64,000 nucleotides of DNA. Origin: Ilumatobacteraceae bacterium. Lineage in GTDB: Bacteria > Actinomycetota > Acidimicrobiia > Acidimicrobiales > Ilumatobacteraceae. Within the stretch, counting starts at the first letter, position 1. Each line of letters begins with the position of its first letter. Of this stretch, positions 9,850 through 18,524 are shown piece by piece. The notes beneath the pieces are model-generated. The model was not told the origin of the DNA. It made no database searches and saw only the letters and a list, made by a program, of their open reading frames with translations. The translations under genes and the position numbers were made by a program. The stretch covers positions 1 through 64,000 of the forward strand of contig JANQYF010000008.1 of assembly GCA_030729045.1 (NCBI GenBank), given 5' to 3'.

Positions 9850-10479
9850 GTGGGAGTGGAAACTATTTACCTAGAAACCATTGACGGCGTCAATGTTGAA
9901 GCCGATTTGGTACGCACTGACGCTGATCATGTGCGAGCTGTCGTGATTATTGGCCACCCTCACCCCCTGTATGGCGGTGACCGTTTCAATCATGTGGTTC
10001 GAGCCATGCAGGAAGCGGCATTGGGTCTCAATTGTCATTCCATTGCCGTTGATTTTCGCGGGGTGAATAACTCAGGTGGTTTTCATGATGACGGTGATTC
10101 TGAACGACTTGACCTAGCTGCTGCATGTGAATTATCTGACCTCATTGCACCCGAAGTTCCCATCATCATGACTGGCTACTCATTCGGTTCGGTTGTTGGC
10201 CTGAATGTCAGTAACCCCTGGATTGCCGGATGGATTGCTGTTGCACCACCTGCACAGATGATGAAGTCCCTTCCATCTGCGGCAAATAATCCCCGACCAA
10301 AAATCATTATTGCGGCCGAGCATGATCAATTCACTTCACCAGACGAAATGGCGACTGCAGTGTCAACGTGGAGCAACACTCAAATCATTTTGGCCAACGG
10401 CGTTGATCATTCATTTGCGGTCAACGCCGCACGTCTCTGCAACACTGCTTTGTCTCAACTTTTAGAGACAATTTCCTAG
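9850..10479 (+). CDS. Alpha/beta-hydrolase, COG2945-like
   Basis: Small cytosolic serine hydrolase of about 209 residues. Recognisable features are GHPHPLYGGDRFNHVV (typical of COG2945 hydrolases), the nucleophile elbow TGYSFGS, a candidate acid EHDQF and the late catalytic-type His in DHSF. No lid or signal peptide is seen; the substrate is unknown. The gene sits on the opposite strand between hisF and hisI, interrupting an otherwise minus-strand histidine cluster. Its stop abuts the hisF stop with no spacing. I chose GTG at 9850 for the TACCGT 8 nt upstream; GTG at 9856 is an alternative. Confidence 0.82.
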   Translation: MGVETIYLETIDGVNVEADLVRTDADHVRAVVIIGHPHPLYGGDRFNHVVRAMQEAALGLNCHSIAVDFRGVNNSGGFHDDGDSERLDLAAACELSDLIAPEVPIIMTGYSFGSVVGLNVSNPWIAGWIAVAPPAQMMKSLPSAANNPRPKIIIAAEHDQFTSPDEMATAVSTWSNTQIILANGVDHSFAVNAARLCNTALSQLLETIS

Positions 10480-11253
10480 TTAGGAATTGCGAACGCGAAT
10501 ACCGCGCGATGCCATGTCGCGTTTTGCATCACCGATTGTGTGTTCACCAAAGTGGAATATTGATGCCGCTAGCACGCCTGTTGCGCCACCTTCGATGACG
10601 CCTTCCGATAAATGACCAAGCGTGCCGACACCGCCGCTAGCGATAACTGGGACACCAACCGCTTCCGACACCGCACGAGTCAGCCCAAGATCAAAACCGT
10701 CTCGCGTGCCATCACGATCCATAGACGTGAGCAGAATTTCACCTGCACCAAGCGATACGGCGGCAACTGCCCACTCAACGGCGTTTAATTCCGTAGCTGT
10801 GCGTCCGCCATGCAAGAAGACCATCCATTGATGAGACGCAGCGTCCCACTTGGCATCAATTGCACACACCACACATTGTGATCCGAATTCATCTGCGATA
10901 TCAGCAATCACTTGAGGTCGCTGCACTGCAGAAGTATTGACGCTGATTTTGTCGGCACCCGCACGCAACAATGCACGTGCATCAGACAATTCGCGAATAC
11001 CGCCACCAACTGTGAAAGGTATAAACACTTCCTCTGCAGTGCGAGAGACAACGTCAATCATGGTGTCGCGCCCATCAGATGATGCAGTGATATCCAAGAA
11101 CACCAATTCGTCTGCACCTTGAGCGTCATAGCGGGCAGCCAATTCCACAGGGTCTCCTGCATCGCGCAAATCAACGAAGTTGACCCCCTTGACAACGCGA
11201 CCATTGGTTACATCAAGACACGGGATAACGCGCGCAACTAGGTCTGGATTCAT
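10480..11253 (-). CDS. hisF: Imidazole glycerol phosphate synthase, cyclase subunit
   Basis: Closes the imidazole ring, forming IGP and AICAR from PRFAR using ammonia channelled from HisH. The 257-residue (beta/alpha)8 barrel has the N-terminal catalytic Asp in [16 protein letters not shown], the phosphate-binding VGGGIRE and the second catalytic Asp in [13 protein letters not shown], plus the ASGGVG phosphate loop. The ATG overlaps the hisA stop by 4 nt. It is the last gene of the hisC-B-H-A-F run and abuts the convergent hydrolase stop codon without a terminator. Confidence 0.98.
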   Translation of the reverse strand: MNPDLVARVIPCLDVTNGRVVKGVNFVDLRDAGDPVELAARYDAQGADELVFLDITASSDGRDTMIDVVSRTAEEVFIPFTVGGGIRELSDARALLRAGADKISVNTSAVQRPQVIADIADEFGSQCVVCAIDAKWDAASHQWMVFLHGGRTATELNAVEWAVAAVSLGAGEILLTSMDRDGTRDGFDLGLTRAVSEAVGVPVIASGGVGTLGHLSEGVIEGGATGVLAASIFHFGEHTIGDAKRDMASRGIRVRNS

Positions 11254-11960
11254 GACAACGCCGCCAAGGCTTCCGACACAGAGAATTTTGACTCATACAA
11301 CGCTTTACCAACGATGACACCGTTCAAGCCAATGACGGCTGCTAATTCTGCAATATGAGACAGCGAGCCAACACCGCCACTAGCAATGACGGGAATTGGT
11401 GTCTGAGACACAGCGTGCGCTAGCCCTTCAACATCTGGTCCAGTCAACATGCCATCGCGAGCAATATCAGTAATTACAAACGCTGAAGCTGTAGGAAATT
11501 TCCCCAGCAAAGCATCTACTTGTACTCCAGAAGATTCAGTCCAACCATGAGTGGCTGCGACACCATTGCGGTGATCAAGCCCCACAGCAACAGAAACGAT
11601 GTCTGATACACGGCGCACGAGCGCAGGGTCAGCAACTGCAGCTGACCCCATAACAACTCGCGTGACTCCGGCAGCTGCAAGAGCCTCAGCGTCGGCTTCT
11701 GTGCGCACTCCTCCACCTACTTGCAGTGACGCGCGCCCTACGATGGCACTAGCAACTGATGAAATGACGGAACGATTTACAGGTTCTCCACTCCGCGCGG
11801 CGTCTAGGTCAACCATGTGCACCCACGTTGCTCCTTGATCGACGAACGAGAGAGCCATTGCGACAGGGTCAACGCCGTACACGGTGCTGTCGTCATATTC
11901 GCCCTGACGCAAGCGCACCACTTTGCCACCAAAAACATCAATCGCTGGGTACAGAATCAT
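11250..11960 (-). CDS. hisA: ProFAR isomerase HisA
   Basis: Isomerises ProFAR to PRFAR. The 236-residue barrel has [15 protein letters not shown] with the catalytic Asp, [34 protein letters not shown] with the second Asp, and IASGGVGSL. Many actinobacteria have PriA, a bifunctional HisA/TrpF. The LQVGGGVRT and ATHGW segments here look like ordinary HisA rather than PriA, so a separate trpF would be expected elsewhere. ATGA overlaps on both sides (hisH upstream, hisF downstream) indicate translational coupling. Confidence 0.96.
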   Translation of the reverse strand: MILYPAIDVFGGKVVRLRQGEYDDSTVYGVDPVAMALSFVDQGATWVHMVDLDAARSGEPVNRSVISSVASAIVGRASLQVGGGVRTEADAEALAAAGVTRVVMGSAAVADPALVRRVSDIVSVAVGLDHRNGVAATHGWTESSGVQVDALLGKFPTASAFVITDIARDGMLTGPDVEGLAHAVSQTPIPVIASGGVGSLSHIAELAAVIGLNGVIVGKALYESKFSVSEALAALS

Positions 11961-12583
11961 GATGCTGTCACTGACTTAACGAAATTCTCAAGCAACCGCA
12001 AACCGGCAGTTGCGGATTTCTCTGGGTGAAACTGGGTTGCGAATACGTTGCCACGACGAAATGCAACATTGAGTGTTTCGCCATAATGAACCGTGGCTGC
12101 GACATCGTTGCTATTGGTCGGTACTCCGTGCAGCGAATGCACAAAATACATCCACGGATTTTCATCAAGACCTGAAAACAAAACATCATTCTTTGTGATG
12201 TTGAGTTGATTCCATTGCATCTGGGGTCGTGGCACATCAGTAGATAGCCATTGCACTGAACCCGGGATAATGCCAAGCCCAGTTGTGGTTTCATCTTCTT
12301 GACTTGAATCAAACAACATCTGCATACCAACACAAATGCCCATGAACGGAACCCCGCGCGCTACCGACTCATGAACAACGGATTCAAGACCTGCAGTACG
12401 CAATGCATTCATGCATGCGCCAAAAGCCCCAACACCCGGCAGGACAACGGCATCGGCCGAGGCTGCAATACGAGCATCGGCAGTGAGGACAGCATCGGCA
12501 CCCACACGTTCTAACGCTTTCTGCGCAGACCGCAAATTTCCGATTCCGTAATCAAGCACCGCAACACGCGGGCGTGATGTCAC
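11957..12583 (-). CDS. hisH: Imidazole glycerol phosphate synthase, glutaminase subunit
   Basis: Class I glutamine amidotransferase supplying ammonia to HisF. The 208-residue protein shows LDYGIGNLRS at the N-terminus, the nucleophile Cys in MGICVGMQMLF and the catalytic His-Glu pair in QFHPEKS near the C-terminus, so the triad is complete. It is encoded by overlapping start and stop codons between hisB and hisA. Confidence 0.97.
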   Translation of the reverse strand: MTSRPRVAVLDYGIGNLRSAQKALERVGADAVLTADARIAASADAVVLPGVGAFGACMNALRTAGLESVVHESVARGVPFMGICVGMQMLFDSSQEDETTTGLGIIPGSVQWLSTDVPRPQMQWNQLNITKNDVLFSGLDENPWMYFVHSLHGVPTNSNDVAATVHYGETLNVAFRRGNVFATQFHPEKSATAGLRLLENFVKSVTAS

Positions 12584-13173
12584 GAAAGAACACCCTTCGT
12601 AGAGGGCACTCCCGCCGATTCAATACGAACGGCATCACGTAAACAGCGTGCGAGCCCTTTGAAGGTTGCTTCGATGATGTGATGCACGTTGCGACCTGCG
12701 CGCAAGTTGACATGCAATGTAATTGCAGCCGCACTGGCAAGCGACGACACTGCGTGTTCGGCAAGTGATGGATCAAAAGCTGGATTACCAAGTGGAAGAC
12801 ACTCGGGCAATTCAACATTCCACGCCACAAAGGCGCGCCCACTGAGATCTAGTGCAACTTCTACGAGTGCTTCATCAAGTGGGTACAACCCACTGGCAAA
12901 ACGCCTCACTCCGGCTTTGTCGCCAAGCGCTTCACGCAATGCTTCGCCAACACAGATTGCAACATCTTCCACCGTGTGATGTGTATCGATGTGTAGGTCG
13001 CCCTTGGCAGCAATGGTGAGGTCAAAACCACCGTGACGTGCCAACTGCTCGAGCATGTGGTCATAGAACGGGATACCGGTCGATATAGACGCGGTCCCTG
13101 ATCCGTCAAGGTTGATAGACACATCAATCGATGTCTCTTTAGTGCTGCGGGTGACCTGGGCTGTACGTGCCAT
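12580..13173 (-). CDS. hisB: Imidazoleglycerol-phosphate dehydratase
   Basis: Dehydrates IGP to imidazole acetol phosphate. It is a monofunctional IGPD of 197 residues lacking the phosphatase domain of enterobacterial HisB. Manganese-binding histidine motifs are visible: FYDHMLEQLARHGGFD, DTHHTVEDVAI and the late HHIIEATFKG. I chose the ATG at 13173 (MARTAQVTRSTKET), which matches the usual family start; an in-frame GTG at 13197 is possible. It lies 56 nt after hisC and overlaps hisH by 4 nt. Confidence 0.96.
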   Translation of the reverse strand: MARTAQVTRSTKETSIDVSINLDGSGTASISTGIPFYDHMLEQLARHGGFDLTIAAKGDLHIDTHHTVEDVAICVGEALREALGDKAGVRRFASGLYPLDEALVEVALDLSGRAFVAWNVELPECLPLGNPAFDPSLAEHAVSSLASAAAITLHVNLRAGRNVHHIIEATFKGLARCLRDAVRIESAGVPSTKGVLS

Positions 13174-13229
13174 GTCTCTATTCTCGCCGCTCGACACCCT
13201 TCTCAGACTGTCAATTACGTGATTTCTGC

Positions 13230-14297
13230 CTAATTGGCTGACAGAGCCCTTGATAATGCATCCAAGAAGGCCGAGTTTTCGTTTGGTGTACCCACAGTGA
13301 CCCGCAAACAGCCAGTCAACCTCGGTGTCGTGCTGAAATCGCGCACCAACACCCCTGAGTCAACCATTCGCTGCCACACGACAGCCGCGGCCGAAGACCG
13401 GGGCCTAAACAAGATGAAGTTTGACCCGCTTGGCCAGACATCGCATTCCATTTCACTAATGGCCGCAAAAATACGACTGCGTTCAGATTTGATGATGTCG
13501 ACTCGTTGTTCCATTTCTGAAACAAAATTCAGCGCAGCAATGGTTGCGGCTTGCTTGAACGAGTCGAGATGATACGGAAGGACAGCAATCTCTAAATCTG
13601 AGATCATCTGTTTCGGTGCCACCACATAACCAACTCGTAATGCGGCCATTGACAAGGTTTTAGAAAATGTTCGAGTAACTGCGAGAGGCCTGTCTTCAGT
13701 CACCATGTCGACAGCAGACCATTCGGAAAACTCTGCATAGGCCTCATCAACAACGACAACTCCTGTTGTGTGCGCAAGCATCGCTTCTAGGTTTTCACGT
13801 GGCTCAATGATTCCAGTCGGATTATTCGGATTACACAAGAACGACACCGACGGTTTATGACGAGTCAGAACACGCTCGATCTCTACTGCATCAAGCGTCA
13901 AGTCAGCGCGACGTTCTCCTTGCACAACTTCGGCACCCGTGACACGGGCAATCTGGGTATACATCTGATACGTAGGCTCAAACGTTGCAACACACCGGCC
14001 AGCACCGCCATACGCCAGCAGAATTGTCTGAAGAACTTCATTAGATCCATTTGCAACAAAAATGTTGGCTGGGTCGACATTGTGACGACGTGCAATAGTT
14101 TCGCGCAATTCAGTCACAGCTCTGTCGGGATAACGGTTCCACTGAACTGACCGTGCAATATCTGCAACCGCATCAAGCCATGCAGCAGGCGGAGGAAAGG
14201 GCGACTCATTGGTGTTCAACCGAACAGGCACATCAACTTGAGCAGAGTGATACCCAGTCATCGCCTGAATTTGTTCTCGTGGATTGAATGTGGTCAC
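13230..14297 (-). CDS. hisC: Histidinol-phosphate aminotransferase
   Basis: PLP-dependent class I/II aminotransferase making histidinol phosphate. Over 355 residues it shows RLNTNESPFPPP at the N-terminus, NGSNEVLQTI, FLCNPNNPTG, VVVDEAYAEF, the PLP lysine in TRTFSKTLSMAALRVGY, and the C-terminal LRVTVGTPNEN. It begins the hisC-B-H-A-F run; hisD, hisG and hisE are not in the window. The start is GTG at 14297 with TAAGTT 6 nt upstream (14304-14309), a leaderless-type promoter. Confidence 0.96.
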   Translation of the reverse strand: MTTFNPREQIQAMTGYHSAQVDVPVRLNTNESPFPPPAAWLDAVADIARSVQWNRYPDRAVTELRETIARRHNVDPANIFVANGSNEVLQTILLAYGGAGRCVATFEPTYQMYTQIARVTGAEVVQGERRADLTLDAVEIERVLTRHKPSVSFLCNPNNPTGIIEPRENLEAMLAHTTGVVVVDEAYAEFSEWSAVDMVTEDRPLAVTRTFSKTLSMAALRVGYVVAPKQMISDLEIAVLPYHLDSFKQAATIAALNFVSEMEQRVDIIKSERSRIFAAISEMECDVWPSGSNFILFRPRSSAAAVVWQRMVDSGVLVRDFSTTPRLTGCLRVTVGTPNENSAFLDALSRALSAN

Positions 14298-14326
14298 AAC
14301 GGCAACTTAGTCAACGAAGCCACGTA

Positions 14327-14518
14327 CTAGCGGGCTATTTTTTCAGCGCGAATCAATAAACGTTCTGCTGACAACAACGCCCGTTCTGCTTCGTACATTG
14401 CACTAACGAGATCTTCGTGGTTTGCACCGATGTTCTCGATAAGCCCGGCGACTCTCATCCGGTAACGGTTTACGGCATCTGCTGCTGCGCCTAGTTCGGC
14501 ACAAATGGTGGCTGTCAT
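14327..14518 (-). CDS. Small helical protein of unknown function (63 residues)
   Basis: Short charged alanine-rich protein, predicted almost entirely helical, with repeated small/hydrophobic spacing suggestive of a coiled coil (AERALLSAERLLIRAEKIAR at the C-terminus). I do not recognise a family. The case for it being real: it fills the gap between hisC and nth on the same strand, nothing longer competes there, and TAGCGT occurs 7 nt before its ATG (14526-14531), the same leaderless pattern as at neighbouring genes. No Cys, membrane segment or signal peptide. Confidence 0.62.
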   Translation of the reverse strand: MTATICAELGAAADAVNRYRMRVAGLIENIGANHEDLVSAMYEAERALLSAERLLIRAEKIAR

Positions 14519-14542
14519 CGCACTGACGCTACTTGACTGGCG

Positions 14543-15205
14543 TCACTTCGCCTTTGACTTTGACGGCATCAGTGTGGCTGGACAGATATCTTCCAACTCA
14601 CAAATGCCACATTTCGGCTTCTTTGCGTCACACACACGACGTCCGTGCAAGATGAGACGCAAGCCAAATCGTCCCCACTCTGGCGGATCAATGAATCCGT
14701 TGAGGACTTTTTCCACCTTCACCGGATCTTCTTCAGTCGTAAGTCCGAGACGGCGTGATAGTCGACCAACGTGTGTATCGACGGCTAAACCTGGCAGGTC
14801 AAAGACAACGCTGCGCAATACATTTGCAGTTTTGCGACCAACACCGGGAAGAGTTACCAGGTCTTCCATCTCATGCGGGATGACGCCAGCAAATCGATCA
14901 ACAACGTTGCGTCCCATGCCGATGAGATTCTTTGCTTTGCTCTGGTAAAAACCTGTTGAGCGAATAATGGTCTCAAGTTCCGTTGGGTTCGCCTGCGCCA
15001 ACGCAAGTGGAGTTGGGTACTTGGCAAACAGCGCCGGAGTCACCATATTCACTCGTACATCAGTGCATTGCGCCGACAAGATGGTGGCTGCCAGCAGTTC
15101 ATAGGCGTTTGAATGGGTCAGTTCGCACTCGGCAGACGGATACAACACCTCGAGGCGAGTGGCTATTTCTTTTGCGCGACCAGCTGGCGTTCTCGGCTTT
15201 CCCAT
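14543..15205 (-). CDS. nth: Endonuclease III
   Basis: DNA glycosylase/AP lyase for oxidised pyrimidines. The 220-residue protein has LLAATILSAQCTD, the helix-hairpin-helix LPGVGRKTANVL containing the catalytic Lys, the catalytic Asp in VDTHVGRLSRRLG, and a complete [4Fe-4S] ligand set C-x6-C-x2-C-x5-C near the C-terminus. I chose the ATG at 15205 (MGKPRTPAGRAKE) because TACCTT lies 6 nt upstream; a start at 15238 would run across the mshD promoter. Confidence 0.97.
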   Translation of the reverse strand: MGKPRTPAGRAKEIATRLEVLYPSAECELTHSNAYELLAATILSAQCTDVRVNMVTPALFAKYPTPLALAQANPTELETIIRSTGFYQSKAKNLIGMGRNVVDRFAGVIPHEMEDLVTLPGVGRKTANVLRSVVFDLPGLAVDTHVGRLSRRLGLTTEEDPVKVEKVLNGFIDPPEWGRFGLRLILHGRRVCDAKKPKCGICELEDICPATLMPSKSKAK

Positions 15206-15211
15206 GGCCAA

Positions 15212-15221
15212 AAGGTACCCT
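15212..15221. promoter_or_regulatory. Overlapping divergent -10 elements (nth / mshD)
   Basis: Around a GGTACC core, the minus strand reads TACCTT (complement of 15212-15217) 6 nt before the nth ATG, and the plus strand reads TACCCT (15216-15221) 7 nt before the mshD GTG. Only 23 bp separate the two start codons, so both transcripts are probably leaderless and their -10 boxes share two base pairs. Confidence 0.58.
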
Positions 15222-15228
15222 GACAGCC

Positions 15229-16152
15229 GTGCGTTCACTCGAAATCAAGAGACAGATGGACCCGTCAAGCATTGACGAGGTCTCAGCACTGATTAACGAC
15301 ACATGGCGGGCAGATGGCGTTCGCCCATTGAACGACCATCTTTGGCTCGATTTACGTGAAGGTGGACGCAAGGGATTCGCCGGAGTCATTGTTCGCGACG
15401 CCGGTCACGACCACATTGTGGGGTACTGCCAGGTATCTCGTGGAAACGAGTCATGGTCACTTGACCTCATTGTTCACCCCCATCATCGTTACGACTCAAT
15501 GGAAATTGCGCCAGACCTCATTACTGCAGCACTCGACATTGTTGCGAGTGAAGGAGGCGGACATGTGCATTGGTGGGTTTTTGAGCCAAACAACATTCAC
15601 AGACAACTCGCCAGTAACGCAAGGCTCGCATCTGGTCGACACTTGGTACAGATGCGCAGGTCTCTTCCTCTGAGCGATGAACAACTCGCCCTCGCCGCCG
15701 ATTTCGTGACGACGCCATTTCGAACGGGTGTTGATGAAGACGCGTGGCTTGCTGTCAACAACGCTGCATTTGATGCACACCCCGAACAAGGCGGCTGGAC
15801 TCGCGACGTCGTTGCCGCCCGACAGGCCGAGAACTGGTACAACCCAGAGGGATTCTTAATGCATTGGGACAATTCATCTCTCGCCGCATTCTGCTGGACA
15901 AAAGTGCATAGAGACACCGACCCCCAGATGGGTGAAATTTATGTCATCGCTGTTGACCCTGCGCATGGCGGCAAGGGTCTTGGTCGGAGAATGACTATTG
16001 CAGGCCTTGCATACCTGGCCAAGCAAAACGTGCCTCTTGCAATGCTGTACGTCGACGCCGACAACGCCGCAGCAATGTCTGTATACACTTCGCTCGGATT
16101 CACCCTTCATCATCGCGAACTCGCCTTTGTCGGCGACGTGGCAGCAAAGTAA
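15229..16152 (+). CDS. mshD: Mycothiol synthase (acetyl-CoA:Cys-GlcN-Ins acetyltransferase)
   Basis: Last step of mycothiol synthesis: acetylates the cysteinyl amine of Cys-GlcN-Ins. The 307-residue protein has two tandem GNAT domains, as in MshD. The second carries the diagnostic NNAAFDAHPEQGGWT, FCWTKVH, GEIYVIAVDPAHGGKGLGRRMTIAGL (acetyl-CoA loop) and LYVDADNAAAMSVYTSLGF. The N-terminal domain is degenerate, as usual. Mycothiol is characteristic of Actinomycetota, so this is a strong taxonomic pointer. The GTG at 15229 is chosen on the TACCCT spacing and mycobacterial N-termini; ATG at 15256 is possible. rlmN follows after 3 nt. Confidence 0.95.
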   Translation: MRSLEIKRQMDPSSIDEVSALINDTWRADGVRPLNDHLWLDLREGGRKGFAGVIVRDAGHDHIVGYCQVSRGNESWSLDLIVHPHHRYDSMEIAPDLITAALDIVASEGGGHVHWWVFEPNNIHRQLASNARLASGRHLVQMRRSLPLSDEQLALAADFVTTPFRTGVDEDAWLAVNNAAFDAHPEQGGWTRDVVAARQAENWYNPEGFLMHWDNSSLAAFCWTKVHRDTDPQMGEIYVIAVDPAHGGKGLGRRMTIAGLAYLAKQNVPLAMLYVDADNAAAMSVYTSLGFTLHHRELAFVGDVAAK

Positions 16153-16155
16153 ACA

Positions 16156-17211
16156 ATGACAACTCTCTACGACCCCACTCGCGAAGAAATCGCAGTAATT
16201 CTTGAAGGCGAAGCGTCATACCGGCTCGACCAACTGTGGTCTGGCATGTACACACACTTTAAGAAGCCGTCTGATATTCAAACTCTGCCTGCAGCGTTGC
16301 GCGCCAAACTAGATGCACAGTTGCCAGAAGGACTCATCGAGATTCGTCGTGAGACTTCAGAAAATGGCGACACCGTGAAGTTCTTGTGGCATCTTCTTGA
16401 AGGCAACCACCCCATCGAAACTGTTCTTATGTATTACGACGAGCGTGCAACAGTGTGCGTTAGTACTCAAGCCGGTTGCGCAATGGCGTGCGGGTTTTGC
16501 GCAACAGGCCAAGCCGGATTCAACCGCCAACTGTCCCCTGGCGAAATCGTCGAGCAAGTTGTACGAAGCGCTCGCGAGGCAGCGACCAAAAATCGCCGCA
16601 TCGACAACATTGTCTTCATGGGAATGGGCGAACCCCTAGCCAACGAACCAAATGTTTGGGCTGCTGTTGAACGAATCCATGGCGACATCGGTATTTCAGC
16701 TCGCCATCTCACTATCTCAACTGTTGGCATTGTGCCAGGCATCAAGGCGCTAACTCAACGCCCTTTGCCAGTGAATCTTGCTGTGTCGCTGCATGCGGCA
16801 CGCGACCAACTGCGTACCGAACTAGTTCCGATCAATGAGCGCTATCCGCTCAAAATGTTGATGGAGACATGTCGCGAATACCTGTTCACAAAGGGTCGCC
16901 GCATCACATTTGAATGGGCACTTATTGACGCTGTTAACGACACAGATCGTGATGCGCGCGAATTAGCTGAATTGTGCTTACAACTCACTCCAGCAGCACA
17001 CGTCAACCTGATTCCGCTGAACCCCACACCAGGTTGGCCAACGGTTGGAAGTTCGCCAGGACGTGTTGCAGCTTTTCAGCGACTATTGCGTGACCTTGGC
17101 GTCAACGCAACAACGCGACAAAACCGCGGCACTGAAATTGCGGCCGCATGTGGACAGCTTGCTGCTGGCCAACCAGTGACCTTGAACGCATCTCGCGGTC
17201 AGAGCAAGTAA
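16156..17211 (+). CDS. rlmN: 23S rRNA/tRNA adenine C2-methyltransferase RlmN
   Basis: Radical-SAM enzyme methylating C2 of A2503 in 23S rRNA (and A37 of some tRNAs). Its 351 residues include the [4Fe-4S]/SAM motif in CAMACGFCATGQAG (CxxxCxxC), FMGMGEPLANE, STVGIVPGI, and a C-terminal TTRQNRGTEIAAACGQL region containing the reactive Cys needed for the ping-pong methyl transfer. Its ATG lies 3 nt after mshD's stop, forming a two-gene operon. The 3' end overlaps the convergent DUF6285 gene by 13 nt. Confidence 0.98.
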   Translation: MTTLYDPTREEIAVILEGEASYRLDQLWSGMYTHFKKPSDIQTLPAALRAKLDAQLPEGLIEIRRETSENGDTVKFLWHLLEGNHPIETVLMYYDERATVCVSTQAGCAMACGFCATGQAGFNRQLSPGEIVEQVVRSAREAATKNRRIDNIVFMGMGEPLANEPNVWAAVERIHGDIGISARHLTISTVGIVPGIKALTQRPLPVNLAVSLHAARDQLRTELVPINERYPLKMLMETCREYLFTKGRRITFEWALIDAVNDTDRDARELAELCLQLTPAAHVNLIPLNPTPGWPTVGSSPGRVAAFQRLLRDLGVNATTRQNRGTEIAAACGQLAAGQPVTLNASRGQSK

Positions 17212-17540
17212 CGCGGATTCGCTACTCGCACTTTGTCTTCAACCACAGGGCGTAACCGATTCAGAACATCCACAAGATCTGAATCAAATTCCCCACTACG
17301 AATCGCCGCCGCTAATTCTGCGTCGTCACCCATTCCGAACGACGACAGAACTTCTTGGTGTCTGGCTTCTTGATCTGGACCAAGTTCAAGTTCACGACGA
17401 ACAATGTCAATCATGTTGATTGCTACTCGTGTGTGGAATTGCAAACGCCCATTTACACCGGGCAATAAGTCGCGCTCCATCCATTCATGAAGAGCTTCAA
17501 GAAGTTCTGTAGCAGTTGGACGGTCATGTGGGGCTGTCAT
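17199..17540 (-). CDS. DUF6285-like protein paired with a phosphotransferase
   Basis: 113-residue helical protein with the pattern RPTATELLEALHEWMERDLLP and RVAINMIDIVRREL, which I recognise as DUF6285-like. Such proteins are commonly encoded directly after COG3173/ACAD10-type phosphotransferases. That is the arrangement here: its start overlaps the upstream kinase stop as ATGA (17537-17540). No catalytic motif is visible. A role as partner or regulator of the kinase is inferred from context only. Confidence 0.85.
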   Translation of the reverse strand: MTAPHDRPTATELLEALHEWMERDLLPGVNGRLQFHTRVAINMIDIVRRELELGPDQEARHQEVLSSFGMGDDAELAAAIRSGEFDSDLVDVLNRLRPVVEDKVRVANPRYLL

Positions 17541-18490
17541 TGCGTTCTTTCGGCGAGTAGTTCAATCAGGTCATATTCGTTTTCACACACACGGCGACCA
17601 ATGGCAGCCAATTCGTGACTGCGGGCAATGCCCATCAGATGCGTTGCCGCTTGAGAGATACAGATGATCCCCCACTTCAACGTGCCGAGTATTTCCCACC
17701 AACGCACGACTTCAGGGTTTGGCCGCACTCCGGTAACAGATGCATATGCATCAAACAACTCGTCATATGCACCAAGGCCTGCTGCAGGAAATGCCCCTCC
17801 GAACCGCCACGCACGTACACACAACCACCCAAGGTCTTCCATCGGATCTCCGATGTGAGCAAGTTCCCAGTCGAGAATCGCCCCTAAACCGGTTTCATTC
17901 ACCATGATGTTGCCGAGTCGATAATCCCCGTGAACTAAACATGCCGAAGTTGACTCGGGCTTATTTAGTTCTAACCAGCGAAACGTCGCTTCAAAGACCG
18001 GATGAGGCTCTCCAAGGTCTCGAAGAACTGTCTGGTATCTATTCATCTGATCATCGGCCACAAGACCTGGGATTGAAGCGGCATCAATCTGATGTAGATG
18101 CGCAGCCGCTACACCCAATTGTGTAGTCAGGACTTTTCTCGCTGTAGCAAATGTGTCATCTCTGAGAATCTTGCGAGCGATTGTTTCGCCTTCAACTGCA
18201 CGCACGATCATGAAAGGAGAATTCAGTTCAGTTCTGTCTGCGCCGTCCACCACCAACTCAGCAACTGGAACGCCGGCGCGATGTGCCGCAGACAAAACCT
18301 TTGGCTCAACTTGAAAGCCACCAACTGTGCCTGCGCGCACCCGTTGCAGTACGTACCCCTCGCCATCGGCTGTGAAACGCCACGTCTCGCGCGAGGCCCC
18401 GCCCGACAACCGTTGAAGATTTGTGATGCTGGCAGCGTTCAAGACGCGAGCCAACCCGTGCTCAAGTTCCTCGTGCGCAGAGACGACCAT
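17537..18490 (-). CDS. APH/choline-kinase-fold phosphotransferase (COG3173, ACAD10-like)
   Basis: 317-residue aminoglycoside-phosphotransferase-fold kinase. It shows the N-lobe LSGGASRETWRF nucleotide loop, the VRAVEGE hinge region, the catalytic loop CLVHGDYRLGNIMV (Brenner-type HxDxxxxN) and the metal-binding LDWELAHIGDPMEDLGW. The family phosphorylates small molecules and, in ACAD10-type proteins, 4-hydroxyacyl-CoAs for catabolism. The real substrate is unknown and antibiotic resistance is not implied. ATG 18490 is the first plausible start; further upstream in-frame codons have no family similarity and run antisense through the ABC gene. Confidence 0.9.
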   Translation of the reverse strand: MVVSAHEELEHGLARVLNAASITNLQRLSGGASRETWRFTADGEGYVLQRVRAGTVGGFQVEPKVLSAAHRAGVPVAELVVDGADRTELNSPFMIVRAVEGETIARKILRDDTFATARKVLTTQLGVAAAHLHQIDAASIPGLVADDQMNRYQTVLRDLGEPHPVFEATFRWLELNKPESTSACLVHGDYRLGNIMVNETGLGAILDWELAHIGDPMEDLGWLCVRAWRFGGAFPAAGLGAYDELFDAYASVTGVRPNPEVVRWWEILGTLKWGIICISQAATHLMGIARSHELAAIGRRVCENEYDLIELLAERTQ

Positions 18491-18524
18491 GTCTCTACTC
18501 TGCCATGCCCGATACCGTGTGTTC

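Noticed and set aside
17537-18490. Aminoglycoside-resistance gene
   Set aside because: The APH fold here matches COG3173/ACAD10-type kinases with a DUF6285 partner, not known resistance enzymes.
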